Shown here in pieces: positions 1 through 7,921 of a DNA stretch of 51,051 nt (the stretch's first letter is position 1; every line of letters starts with the position of its first letter). The notes beneath the pieces were generated by a model. It did not search any database, was not told the origin of the DNA, and saw nothing but the letters and a program-made list of their open reading frames with translations. Where the stretch lies: assembly GCA_027365175.1 (NCBI GenBank), contig DAHXNY010000001.1, positions 1 to 51,051 of the forward strand, written 5' to 3'. The DNA comes from Microcaldota archaeon. GTDB taxonomy: Archaea; Micrarchaeota; Micrarchaeia; Micrarchaeales; CABMGC01. Position numbers and translations under genes: made by a program.

Positions 1-1494
1 GCCGGTTCCTGTTGTTGGTGCTGATATTGAAAGTGTTATTGACTGCCCTGAGTCTATTGTTGGGCTGGTAGGGGTTGGGGCTGCAGAAGCGGCAAGGGTT
101 GGGTTTACCGTTACCTCAGAGTTTATAGAGTTTACAGAGACTGCTTCTGTGTTTATTATTACTACATTGTCGGCGGAGCCACTGCCTACACAAGAGACAT
201 TGCAGTTTACCACATATGCATATGTGCCTGAAGGGGAGAATGCTACCCATTCTGGACTGCTTAATCCTGAGGTTATGGCACCTGTTACTGTGTTGGTTGC
301 TGTGTTTATTATTACTACATTGTTGCTGTTGGCGTTTGTCACATAGGCATATGTACCTGAAGGGGATAAGGCTACTCCTTGTGGGCCGTCGAATCCGGAG
401 GTTATGGAAGCTGTTACTGTGTTGGTTGCTGTATTTATTATCGCTACGCTGACGCTGTTTAGGTTTATCAGATATGCATATGCTCCTGAAGGGGAGATAG
501 ATACTCCGAATGGACCGCTGACTCCGGAGGTTATAGAGGCTGCTACTGAGGGGGAATTAAATAAGTTATCCGTCACGTAGGTGCAGTAATAAGTGTTGGC
601 ATTTGGAGAGACCGGATTAAATGTGGTTTGTGAGGAAGAAAGGCCGATTTGTTGCTGGACAAGCGTACTCTGCTGGTTGCATGTTGAAGTTGGAGAGGAA
701 TAAAGTGATGCGCCGTAGGTGGGCGTACCGCCTGACCATGCAGTAGTGAATGATACACTCTGCCCTGAGTCTATTGTTGGATTGGAAGGTGAGATTGTTG
801 GAGTGGATAGGGCAGGATTTACTGTTACTTCAGAGTTTATGCTGTTTACTGTTACTGGAATTGACGCGCTGTCTGTAACGAATATGCAGTAATATGTTGC
901 TGAGGTTGGACTGACTACTGTGAATAATGCGCTGTCTGAGGTTAAGGAAGACATCGTCTAGACTAATGTTGATCCGGTGTTGCAGGTTGATGTTGTTGAA
1001 GAATATAGCTTTGCAGTGTAGTCGGCGGTTCCGCCTGACCAGGTGGATGAGAAAGTTACTGATTGCCCCGAATCTATTGTCGGGTTGGATGGAGATATTG
1101 TTGGAGTGGTTAAGGTTGGGTTTATTATGAAGTTTGAGGAATATCCTGATGTTACTGTGTTTGCTCCTGAGTCTGTAACCACTACGTTTGCTTCTTCTGG
1201 GCTGTTGGAGGTGTCTGCACTGACTGTCTGGAATGTATAGATTACGGAATTGGCTGAACTTCCTGTTATTAGGTCATTGTGCGTTATTGTTCCGGCTGTC
1301 ACACTGTTTACTACAAGGACATTGTACGTATAAGTTGATACACAGCTTGCCTCTGAAGCTGTGAAGGTTTCATACTGCCCTACATCAGCAATTGCATTTG
1401 AAGGACTTGATATTGAGGAAGTACAGGCATGGACAATAGCTGCACTGGAATATAGTACCAATAATAACGCGATTGCATAAATTCCAGTTTTCAT
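1..1494 (-). pseudogene. Secreted surface protein with Ig-like and YVTN beta-propeller repeats, interrupted by TAG, partial
   Basis: The start is an ATG at 1494 followed by a signal peptide (MKTGIYAIALLLVLYSSAA, then VHAC). The chain reads without frame change to base 1 and leaves the window, apart from one in-frame TAG at 958-960. Modules seen: Ig-like/big-type repeats marked by SPSNPTIDSGQS-V-F and WSGGT, short segments ending ANTYYCTYVTD, then YVTN propeller repeats (SPSGTYAYVTNANSNNVVII) at about 150-525, then another PTIDSGQS module at the edge. The sequence around the stop (STLV*TMSSLTSDS) aligns with an intact copy of the same module (STLVQQQIGLSSS), so the TAG sits where a Gln (CAG/CAA) stands elsewhere. 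The product is probably an exported adhesin or S-layer-like protein. The stop makes it a pseudogene, an expressed 178-residue fragment, or a sequencing error. TAG ends many normal genes in this window, so general recoding is unlikely. Confidence 0.75.
150..525 (-). repeat. YVTN beta-propeller coding repeats, about 126-129 nt each
   Basis: Three near-identical units of about 42-43 codons lie in tandem. Each contains SPSG-YAY, N-N-V-IINTATNTV and ITSG--GP-GVA. The DNA copies are similar enough to recognise by eye (a block around 230-323 recurs at 356-449). This is the surface-layer YVTN repeat signature. A propeller needs about seven blades, so further blades probably lie to the left of the window. 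Confidence 0.8.
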
Positions 1495-1647
1495 GGACGC
1501 TTGCCTTTGTTGATAAATAGTGTGTAGTCAAGTTTATATACATGTTTACTGTGTTTTGACAATCCTGCAGGCGCATGTGGCAGGTTTATAAAAACATGAG
1601 GAAACCGTACAAAAGGTTTAAATTCAATAGCATAGATATATGTTCAG

Positions 1648-1992
1648 ATGTTTTTAATGATTGGAAAGGAAAGCAGCGATAGCAAGCCCGTTTCGATAGC
1701 AAAGGTACTTGAAGTTCTGGAGCACAGGAAGAAGGGAGGGGAGCTTGGCTATGAGCAGGAGCTTGTCTACGAGTATGCAAAGAAGTTCTCGAAGCTCAGC
1801 GAGTCTGATTCAAAGAAGATGTATAAGGAGCTTGAGGAGCACGGCCTTAGGGACAAGACCGCGTTCAAGATAATAGAGATACTGCCTGTAGACATAGCTC
1901 AGCTAAAACTGATACTTGTAATGGAGAGAAGGGCTCTTGAGGAGCAGGAGATAGCCAATATAATGAAGGTTGTCGATAGCTACAGGAAATAG
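1648..1992 (+). CDS. rpoF: DNA-directed RNA polymerase subunit F (Rpb4)
   Basis: A 114-residue protein matching archaeal RpoF/Rpb4, which pairs with subunit E (Rpb7) to form the polymerase stalk. The HRDC-like C-terminal half is visible: KTAFKIIEILPVDIAQLKLIL and then LEEQEIANIMKVVDSYRK. The length is usual for the family. The ATG at 1648 and a second ATG at 1657 (MIGKESS) are both possible starts; conservation begins after either one. It ends in TAG and is followed 21 nt later by the DUF655 gene. The two genes are neighbours in many archaea and are probably cotranscribed. Confidence 0.92.
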   Translation: MFLMIGKESSDSKPVSIAKVLEVLEHRKKGGELGYEQELVYEYAKKFSKLSESDSKKMYKELEEHGLRDKTAFKIIEILPVDIAQLKLILVMERRALEEQEIANIMKVVDSYRK

Positions 1993-2013
1993 GGGTAACC
2001 TGGAGGGGGGAGC

Positions 2014-2583
2014 ATGGAGGATACGAGAAGAGATAATCTTGAGGAATATGCTATTGTGCTAGACTATATGCCTAGCGGAAGAGCATCTTCTGTAAGTGCG
2101 GAACCTCTGGTGCAGCTTCTGGGGGAGAACAGGTTTACGCTTCTTGAGGCAGCTGCCAAGAAGCATGATATTAAGGCAGGAGAGCGGGTATACATAGGCA
2201 AGCAGGAGCGCGATAAGATCTCCATAATAAAGGGCAGGCTGAACTATTCTGATTTGACGGAAGTGGCGAAGAGCGAACTGCCACGGGCCGTCTATAAGGT
2301 CATAAAAGAGAATGAGAAGCACTTTGTAGAGGTCTTCAACAATGCCTCGCCTCTGAACATAAGGATGCATTCGCTTGAGCTCCTTCCTGGGGTTGGTAAG
2401 AAGCACCTCTCCGCCATACTTGATGCTAGGGAGGAGAAGAAGTTCGAGAGCTTCGCAGACATAAGCAATAGGGTCTCTCTTCTGCAGGATCCTGCAAAGC
2501 TTCTGACCGACAGAGTCATAGAGGAGCTTAAGGGAGACAGCAGGTTCTACATACTGACAAGGCCGCCTAGCGCCACGAGATAG
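2014..2583 (+). CDS. DUF655 family protein (OB-like domain plus HhH)
   Basis: A 189-residue archaeal DUF655 protein. The N-terminal half (EYAIVLDYMPSGR, then ERVYIGKQERDKISIIKGRL) looks like an OB-type fold. The C-terminal half carries a helix-hairpin-helix segment (LELLPGVGKKHLSAILDARE), which suggests nucleic-acid binding. A strong purine-rich ribosome site (ggaggggggagc) lies just before the ATG. It usually sits between rpoF and ksgA in archaea; no ksgA follows here, and the next stretch holds a decayed toxin-antitoxin pair instead. The exact function is unknown. Confidence 0.88.
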   Translation: MEDTRRDNLEEYAIVLDYMPSGRASSVSAEPLVQLLGENRFTLLEAAAKKHDIKAGERVYIGKQERDKISIIKGRLNYSDLTEVAKSELPRAVYKVIKENEKHFVEVFNNASPLNIRMHSLELLPGVGKKHLSAILDAREEKKFESFADISNRVSLLQDPAKLLTDRVIEELKGDSRFYILTRPPSATR

Positions 2584-2745
2584 ATTATAAACTGTACGAA
2601 TGCGTGTGATGTTAATGGCAGCAAGGCACTCGGATGGTGCAAAGCGCATGTAGGAACGCGCAGTATGCATGTGCTGATTTTCACAGGAGCGAACTGGAGA
2701 ACGCGAGAGAGAAGGCGTCATCAGGACTGACGTAATTTTGCTATA

Positions 2746-2757
2746 TATAGCCGTATA
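2746..2757. repeat. 12-bp direct repeat, left copy, beside the TA remnant
   Basis: The 12-mer tatagccgtata occurs here and again at 3079-3090, bracketing the decayed RelBE-like pair at 2818-3062. It could be a target-site-like duplication or a duplicated promoter/operator sequence. Confidence 0.5.
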
Positions 2758-2817
2758 TCCCGCCCCTATGGCATATCTTAATTATAAATATTATAATCTC
2801 CTTATTTTTAAATAATC

Positions 2818-2931
2818 CTACGGTCGCTCCAGTATACTTTCTAACTTCGACATTATTCTGCGTCTGGTACCTTTATCTAACGATTCAAGATCTTCTTCGG
2901 CAGCTTGGGAAAAGATTACCTTGTATGTCAT
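2818..2931 (-). pseudogene. Truncated RelE/ParE-family toxin remnant
   Basis: A 37-residue ORF, beginning MTYKVIFSQAAEEDLESLD and continuing to LESILERP before a TAG. This is the normal N-terminus of a RelE-type toxin, which is usually about 85-90 residues. The central and C-terminal catalytic part is missing. The ATG overlaps the stop of the upstream antitoxin-like ORF as ATGA, the usual coupling in TA operons. It is probably inactive. Confidence 0.7.
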
Positions 2932-3062
2932 TTACTCCCGAGTCTCTTCTTGACTTCACCCAACGTATAGACTCTTCCTGCCTTTACGTCTGCAATACCC
3001 TTCTCTATCCTGTTCCTTCTCCAGCTTTCCGCTTTCCTTATTTGTATGGTCGTTGTTCCCAT
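2928..3062 (-). pseudogene. Shortened RelB-like antitoxin remnant
   Basis: A 44-residue ORF starting MGTTTIQIRKAES and ending IADVKAGRVYTLGEVKKRLG. Both ends match archaeal RelB-like antitoxins (TTTIQI dimerisation strand; DIK-GRVY-LEEVKK-LG toxin-binding tail). The middle seems to be lost, so it looks like an internally deleted gene. Its TGA overlaps the toxin start by 4 nt. Confidence 0.6.
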
Positions 3063-3078
3063 GCTCACTATATGTCTC

Positions 3079-3090
3079 TATAGCCGTATA
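3079..3090. repeat. 12-bp direct repeat, right copy
   Basis: Second copy of tatagccgtata (first at 2746-2757). It lies just upstream of the antitoxin-like remnant, where a promoter or operator would be expected. Confidence 0.5.
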
Positions 3091-3118
3091 CAGTTGCCTA
3101 TAGTAAAGGAGTAGATAA

Positions 3119-3406
3119 TTATGCCTTTTCCAGGTGCATCTGCGGGACTATCAGCTTCCTCTTCGTGGACTTCGATACCGCTACTTCGACGACGTATGCG
3201 CCTCCGCGCTTCTCAATCACCACGCCTGTCTTTCCCTTGTACCTTGGGTGCGGGATGTCCCTCTTGTTGCCCTTTGGGAGCACGATGACCTTTGCACCTA
3301 TGTCGAAGCTCTTTATCCTCTTTGTAAGTCCAAGCCTTGAAGGATTGTGCTTTTTGGATAAATATCTTGTCCTTCCTGCGAATAACCCATGAGATTTATT
3401 GACCAT
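3119..3406 (-). CDS. rpl21e: Ribosomal protein L21e
   Basis: A 95-residue L21e of the large subunit. Family features seen: an N-terminal HGLFAGRTRYLSKKH segment, IGAKVIVLPKGNKRDIPHPRYKGKTGVV (a KOW-like SH3 barrel) and a basic C-terminus. The length is normal. It is divergent to the TBP-like gene, and the two share the 86-bp gap that carries an A/T-rich promoter at 3451-3462. Confidence 0.95.
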   Translation of the reverse strand: MVNKSHGLFAGRTRYLSKKHNPSRLGLTKRIKSFDIGAKVIVLPKGNKRDIPHPRYKGKTGVVIEKRGGAYVVEVAVSKSTKRKLIVPQMHLEKA

Positions 3407-3450
3407 AGTAACTACCTAAAAATCATTACAGCACTTTCATAAGGCATAAT

Positions 3451-3462
3451 AATATATAAATA
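3451..3462 (+). promoter_or_regulatory. TATA box for the TBP-like gene
   Basis: The motif aatatataaata lies about 31-42 bp before the ATG at 3493. At the archaeal TATA-to-start-site spacing of about 25 bp, the transcript would have only a very short leader. The spacing to the divergent rpl21e start is about 45 bp, so the site may influence both genes. Confidence 0.5.
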
Positions 3463-3492
3463 CCTTTCATTTCATTTATAAATGGCGTTTAT

Positions 3493-3810
3493 ATGGCAAA
3501 AAAACCTACCGTTAAGAGAGCTGGCAAGATAGATGTTAACCCTAAGTTTAAGATTGAGAATATCGTGGCAAGCGCAGATTTGGGCGTAGAGCTCGATCTG
3601 TATGCGATTGCGAAGTCGTCTGCTGACGTGGACTACGAACCTGAACAGTTCCCTGGTGCCATATGCAAGATACATGACCCCAAGACTGCGATACTCCTGT
3701 TCAAGAACGGGAAGATAATCTGCACAGGGGCTAAGACAGAAGCGGACATAAAGCGCGCGATAGGCCAGGTAGTCAAGATAGTGAAGAACTATATATTGGT
3801 AAAATCCTGA
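3493..3810 (+). CDS. Single-repeat (half-length) TATA-binding protein
   Basis: A 105-residue protein with one TBP repeat after a short basic tail. It shows IENIVASADLGVELDL (residues 21-36), YEPEQFPGAICKI (48-60) and ILLFKNGKIICTGAKTEAD (67-85). Archaeal TBP has two such repeats in about 180-190 residues forming a saddle, and TFB binds the second lobe. Here the stop at 3808 is followed directly by the convergent apt gene, and no second repeat is present in any frame. The two phenylalanines that normally wedge into the TATA box in each repeat are present (F53, F70). If functional it would need to homodimerise or pair with another half. The genome may also encode a full TBP elsewhere. The family call is secure; the role is inferred. 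Confidence 0.88.
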   Translation: MAKKPTVKRAGKIDVNPKFKIENIVASADLGVELDLYAIAKSSADVDYEPEQFPGAICKIHDPKTAILLFKNGKIICTGAKTEADIKRAIGQVVKIVKNYILVKS

Positions 3811-3818
3811 TGCACCTG

Positions 3819-4346
3819 TCAGTACTTTATAAGAGATATAATATTGTTACTGCTAAGTCGCTCTCTTCCTTTAAGGAATTCCAGCTCTATCAGGAATATC
3901 AGGCATTTGACGTCGCCTCCCGCTTCTGTTACAAGTTCTGAGGCTGCCTTCGCGCTGCCTCCTGTTGCGAGCAGATCATCCACTATCACTATCCTGCTTC
4001 CTTTCCTCACTGCGTCGGCGTGAATCTCTATGGCTGCATTTCCGTATTCAAGAGCATACTCTCGGCTTATTGTAGTGTAGGGCAGTTTGCCCTTCTTCCT
4101 TATAGGGATGAAGCCCTTGCCGGTCCTGTACGCAAGGGCTGAGCCTATTATGAAACCGCGGGCCTCTATTCCTGCGATGTAATCGAAATCAATAGGCGTT
4201 AACGCATCTGCCAGGCTATCTATCGCCGTAGAAAATGCTTTGGGATCCTGAAGAACAGGAGTTATGTCCTTGAATATTATCCCCTCTTTAGGATAATCCC
4301 TGACCTCTCTTACCAAAGATATTACCTTGTTTAAAGAATTTTCCAT
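3819..4346 (-). CDS. apt: Adenine phosphoribosyltransferase
   Basis: Salvages adenine with PRPP to AMP. Motifs seen: DYPKEGIIFKDITPVLQDP, GIEARGFIIGSALAY, IPIRKKGKLP and the PRPP-binding loop IVIVDDLLATGGSA. The ATG at 4346 (MENSLNKV) is preferred because the 14 residues from the earlier ATG at 4388 are basic and unlike the family. It converges with the TBP-like gene with an 8-bp gap. Confidence 0.93.
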   Translation of the reverse strand: MENSLNKVISLVREVRDYPKEGIIFKDITPVLQDPKAFSTAIDSLADALTPIDFDYIAGIEARGFIIGSALAYRTGKGFIPIRKKGKLPYTTISREYALEYGNAAIEIHADAVRKGSRIVIVDDLLATGGSAKAASELVTEAGGDVKCLIFLIELEFLKGRERLSSNNIISLIKY

Positions 4347-4436
4347 TTTACGACCACGCGCATGCCGTTTAGGCAGACTTATAAACATTTATTAATCCAA
4401 TAAGGTTAATTATTATGCCGTGGCATAGATGATATT

Positions 4437-5123
4437 ATGGCATCAGGGCATTTACCTAAGACGCTTGCGCTCATACCTGACGGGAACAGGAGGTGGGCAG
4501 AGCAGAACAAGCTCTCCGTATTGAAGGGTTATAACCATGGAGTAGGCAAGTTCATAGACTTCAGCGAGTGGTGCGTTAACGAAGGAATACGCAATATAAC
4601 GGTGTGGGCATTCTCATCAGAGAACATAAACAGGCCCAGGAGAGAGGTCAACGCACTCTTCCACATCTACGAGAGGGCTGCAAAGGACAAGAAGCTGATG
4701 GAGAAGATACACAACAACAGGATGAAGATCAACATAATAAGCAACCCTGCAGTCGTTCCGAAGAAACTTATATCGATACTTAGCAGAATAGAGGAAGAGA
4801 CGGCACATTACAATGAGAATGTAACGAATATACTTCTTGGCTACGGTGGAAGGGCGGATATAGAGTTTGCGATTGAAAAAATGAAGAGGCTGAGGAAGTT
4901 CAATATTGCCGAATTTTCGAATAACCTGATGTCAAAAGCGATACCGAATATAGACCTTATAATAAGAACGTCCGGGGAGATGCGCCTTTCCGGATTCATG
5001 CCATGGCAGTCTGCTTACTCAGAGCTTTATTTCTCGGATAAGCTCTGGCCGGACTTCACCAAAAAAGATTTCTCTCTCGCTCTTGAAGAGTACAACAGGA
5101 GGGAGAGGAGATTTGGCAGGTAA
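4437..5123 (+). CDS. uppS: Cis-prenyltransferase (polyprenyl diphosphate synthase)
   Basis: A 228-residue enzyme of the UppS family that condenses IPP units in cis onto an allylic primer to make the long lipid carrier. Motifs: IPDGNRRWA with the catalytic Asp15, WAFSSEN, LLGYGGRADI and RTSGEMRLSGFMPWQSAYSE at about 177-196. The length is typical. It starts an apparent operon with a DUF2070 protein (9-bp gap) and a dolichol-kinase-like protein, which fits making and activating a polyprenyl-phosphate for surface glycosylation. Confidence 0.95.
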   Translation: MASGHLPKTLALIPDGNRRWAEQNKLSVLKGYNHGVGKFIDFSEWCVNEGIRNITVWAFSSENINRPRREVNALFHIYERAAKDKKLMEKIHNNRMKINIISNPAVVPKKLISILSRIEEETAHYNENVTNILLGYGGRADIEFAIEKMKRLRKFNIAEFSNNLMSKAIPNIDLIIRTSGEMRLSGFMPWQSAYSELYFSDKLWPDFTKKDFSLALEEYNRRERRFGR

Positions 5124-5132
5124 TGTGTTCTC

Positions 5133-6959
5133 ATGAAAGGGAAGAAGAATATCTCTGATTACGCTTCTTATTTTAACATGCAGCTGCCAGGCAGCACTGC
5201 GTTAGTAGCAATACTGGTAGTATTGGGGCTCATAGTAGGCATAATCTCTTCGATAGCCACAAATAATGGGAGTCTGAACGGGGTGGTTCTGCTCAATGGG
5301 GCCAGCACCGGAGTCATAGTGGTCACCATACCTGCTATACTTGCAGCCATTTTCTTCAAGAGCATAAGGAGAAAGCTGCGCATTAAGCATACGCTGTTCG
5401 CGGCACTTATTGCAACTTCGATTTACTCCATATTGATAATAATAGACGTGGTCCTCTTTGCATTCCTCAGGAGCAGTGTGCTCGAGTATGTCATACTTAT
5501 ACTTGCAAACGCAGCGGTTTACGGATACTGGTTTGCCGTTGGCAAGATGGTTGTAGGGCAGCGCAAGAGCGCAGCCCTGACATCTGCCTTCCATCCGGTA
5601 GTGAATGTGCTCTTCTATCTGCTTCTTGGAGAGTACCTTCTTGATATAAGCCTTCCGTTGAATCAGGCGCTGATCAAGCTTTACGGGGGCATGATAGTCT
5701 TCCTTGTGCTCGGCTACGTCTCGATATACCTTATAGAAAGGCCCGGCAAGAAGACCCTTGACACAAGGCCTGTTGAGATCTTCTCTCTTATGTCGGAGCA
5801 GTGGCTTTACAATATAACGAAGAACCAGAGCCCCATGCTTGCAAAGGGCACAAAGAGGGAGATAAGAGTGAATCTGCTCCTCATGAAAGGCTCTAAGAAT
5901 AAGACTGTGTTCGTGATGCCCGACCTGCACTATGGGCCTTTTGCAGGTGTCGGAGGAGGACTGCTGCCTGAGAGGCTGGGCAGCCTCGTATACAGCAGGT
6001 ATGGAGCTGTGCCTTTCGTAATGCACGGCGCTGTGAATATAGATGATAATCCGCTGTATATGCACCAGATAGAGGAGATGGAGGATAAGATATCCGATAA
6101 CCTTGACAGGATGCTTAAAACAGGGGCGAAGACAGCGTATGGAAGCGTAAGCTTCGGATCAAGCGGAAGATGCCATGTTGCAGATATATCGGTAAACGGC
6201 TCTCATATCGCACTGCTCAGCAAGGCGCCGTATATTACAGAGGATATCTCCCGTGACGTCGGTAAGAGGCTTGAGGGTGTAAAGGCTTTGGAGGATAAGC
6301 AGGTCTTCCTTGTAGACTCGCATAACTCCAGATTTGAGTCTGCTCCTGAGGACGAATTGCGCGGAGTTTATGATGGCAGCAAGTATGAGGCCGCGTATGC
6401 GGATGCGATAAAAAAGGCGCTCTCTAAAAGCAGGCGGACAGGCAGGCTTAAGTTCGGATCGAGCACAGTAAAGCTTAGCAGCATGCTGAAAAGGCATGAT
6501 CTTGGAAGCGGCTACACCAGTGCAGCGGTCTTTGACTTTGGTGGCAGGAGATTTTGCATCGTCTACTTCGATGCCAACAACATGCTCCCCGGATTCAGGA
6601 GCAGCATAATATCATACATCAAGAAGAATTTCAATATGGATTCCGAGGTTTGCACTAGCGATACCCACTCGGTCAATACCATTGCGATGTCCGCGATGAA
6701 CTCCCTGGGAAGGTATACCAATGAACGGGACATGTATCCGCATGTGCACAGACTCGTGTGTGATGCCATTGCCAATATGGAATGTGTAAAGGCATCAAGC
6801 AAAACCCTGTTTATAGAGGACTTTTACACATGGGGAGAGCACTCCTTTGAGAACATACTGAAGATGGCAGAGGACATAGGCAGGGTCATAAGGCACGTCA
6901 TTCCTTTCATAATAGCTGCAGCTTTTATAATAGCCGCATGGGTCATATATACCGTTTGA
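5133..6959 (+). CDS. DUF2070 family membrane protein
   Basis: A 608-residue archaeal DUF2070 protein. The first ~200 residues hold about six hydrophobic segments. A large soluble region follows with KTVFVMPDLHYGPFAGVGGGLLPERL (family pattern H-GPF--VGG-NLP) and HGAVNIDDNP. A final transmembrane helix (VIPFIIAAAFIIAAWVIYTV) ends the protein. The histidine- and Asp-rich soluble part hints at a metal-dependent activity, but none is established. It lies between uppS and the dolichol-kinase-like gene, suggesting a link to lipid-carrier metabolism. Confidence 0.85.
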   Translation: MKGKKNISDYASYFNMQLPGSTALVAILVVLGLIVGIISSIATNNGSLNGVVLLNGASTGVIVVTIPAILAAIFFKSIRRKLRIKHTLFAALIATSIYSILIIIDVVLFAFLRSSVLEYVILILANAAVYGYWFAVGKMVVGQRKSAALTSAFHPVVNVLFYLLLGEYLLDISLPLNQALIKLYGGMIVFLVLGYVSIYLIERPGKKTLDTRPVEIFSLMSEQWLYNITKNQSPMLAKGTKREIRVNLLLMKGSKNKTVFVMPDLHYGPFAGVGGGLLPERLGSLVYSRYGAVPFVMHGAVNIDDNPLYMHQIEEMEDKISDNLDRMLKTGAKTAYGSVSFGSSGRCHVADISVNGSHIALLSKAPYITEDISRDVGKRLEGVKALEDKQVFLVDSHNSRFESAPEDELRGVYDGSKYEAAYADAIKKALSKSRRTGRLKFGSSTVKLSSMLKRHDLGSGYTSAAVFDFGGRRFCIVYFDANNMLPGFRSSIISYIKKNFNMDSEVCTSDTHSVNTIAMSAMNSLGRYTNERDMYPHVHRLVCDAIANMECVKASSKTLFIEDFYTWGEHSFENILKMAEDIGRVIRHVIPFIIAAAFIIAAWVIYTV

Positions 6960-6970
6960 CTGGTGGATAG

Positions 6971-7921
6971 ATGGTACTGGATAACCATGTGGTAGGCATT
7001 CTGGGATTCATACTATACATAGTGATTCTCTTCCTATTTGCAATGAAGGCAGTATTTTTCAGGAGGAGGAAGCTCTACCCTCTTGGAATCGCGTTGCTTC
7101 TGGGAGTAGGGATATCACTGCTTTACAACATGGGCCTGCAGACCATAGTTAGCATACTTTTTGGCATAGTATTGTTCAACCTTGTCCTTTCTGATGAGCT
7201 GCGCAGCATAAGGCTGCTGATAGCAGTAGTGGGATTGATCTTCCTGTTGCTATTTTCAGGAGAGGGTGCATTGGCTTTGGCAGTACCGCTTATGCTCGGC
7301 CTTTCGAGCGAGCTCTTTTCCGAGCGCGAGTACGAGAGCCATGTGAATAACAGGGAGATAGAGATCAAGAGGGATTTTGTCCACCTGTTTGGCGGTGCGC
7401 TGCTGTTTGCAGTATTCCTGCTTCTGGGTTATCCACTTGACGGCTACGTGGTGCAGTATGTGTTTATCTTCGGGCTCCTTGCGGTCTTTTATGCAGAGCT
7501 CTGGAAGAACAGCAGGTTCAGCATGGCCCTTTATAGCATAGAGAAGCACAAGGATTACGTAGGTTATGGTGCAATATGGCTCGGCATAGGCACACTGATA
7601 GCCTATATCTTCATGGATAAGAGCTTCTTCCTTCTGGCCCTTCTTGCGATATACTTTGCCGACCCTGTTGCAACCTTTGCAGGCAATTACTGGAGATCCT
7701 CGAAGCTTCCGCACAACAGGAGGAAGAGCATTGCCGGTTCCTTTTCATACTTCTTGGTTGTGGCCATCCCCGGATATATCCTTGTCGGACCTCTGGCAAT
7801 ACCTTTTGCATTGCTGGGAGCAGCGGTAGAGAGTTTGCCGATCAAGTTGGATGATAACTTCTCTGTGTCGGTGGCGCTTTCATTGCTCTTCCTTGCCCTT
7901 CTCTACATCGGAGTGATCTGA
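6971..7921 (+). CDS. Dolichol/phytol-kinase-like membrane protein
   Basis: A 316-residue polytopic protein with about nine hydrophobic helices. The C-terminal half carries the CTP-dependent polyprenol kinase pattern: RDFVHLFGG (134-142), YFADPVATFAG (228-238) and RRKSIAGS (250-257), as in the Sec59/VTE5/cytidylyltransferase-type family. It would phosphorylate polyprenol to polyprenyl phosphate. It follows the DUF2070 gene by 11 bp in the uppS operon and converges on nuoM with no gap. The specific substrate is inferred. Confidence 0.75.
   Translation: MVLDNHVVGILGFILYIVILFLFAMKAVFFRRRKLYPLGIALLLGVGISLLYNMGLQTIVSILFGIVLFNLVLSDELRSIRLLIAVVGLIFLLLFSGEGALALAVPLMLGLSSELFSEREYESHVNNREIEIKRDFVHLFGGALLFAVFLLLGYPLDGYVVQYVFIFGLLAVFYAELWKNSRFSMALYSIEKHKDYVGYGAIWLGIGTLIAYIFMDKSFFLLALLAIYFADPVATFAGNYWRSSKLPHNRRKSIAGSFSYFLVVAIPGYILVGPLAIPFALLGAAVESLPIKLDDNFSVSVALSLLFLALLYIGVI

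Noticed and set aside
2059-2721. Long minus-strand ORF opposite DUF655
   Set aside because: It is the antisense of a conserved gene, with Leu/Arg/Tyr-rich nonsense composition and no motifs.
2616-2736. Small plus-strand ORF after DUF655 (MVQSACRNAQ...)
   Set aside because: It is short, has no ribosome site and looks like no family; the interval also has a weak hairpin (cgtca/tgacg, about 2718-2735) without a T-run.
5202-6065. 287-codon minus-strand ORF inside the DUF2070 gene
   Set aside because: It is a shadow of a real membrane protein gene, with no domain of its own.
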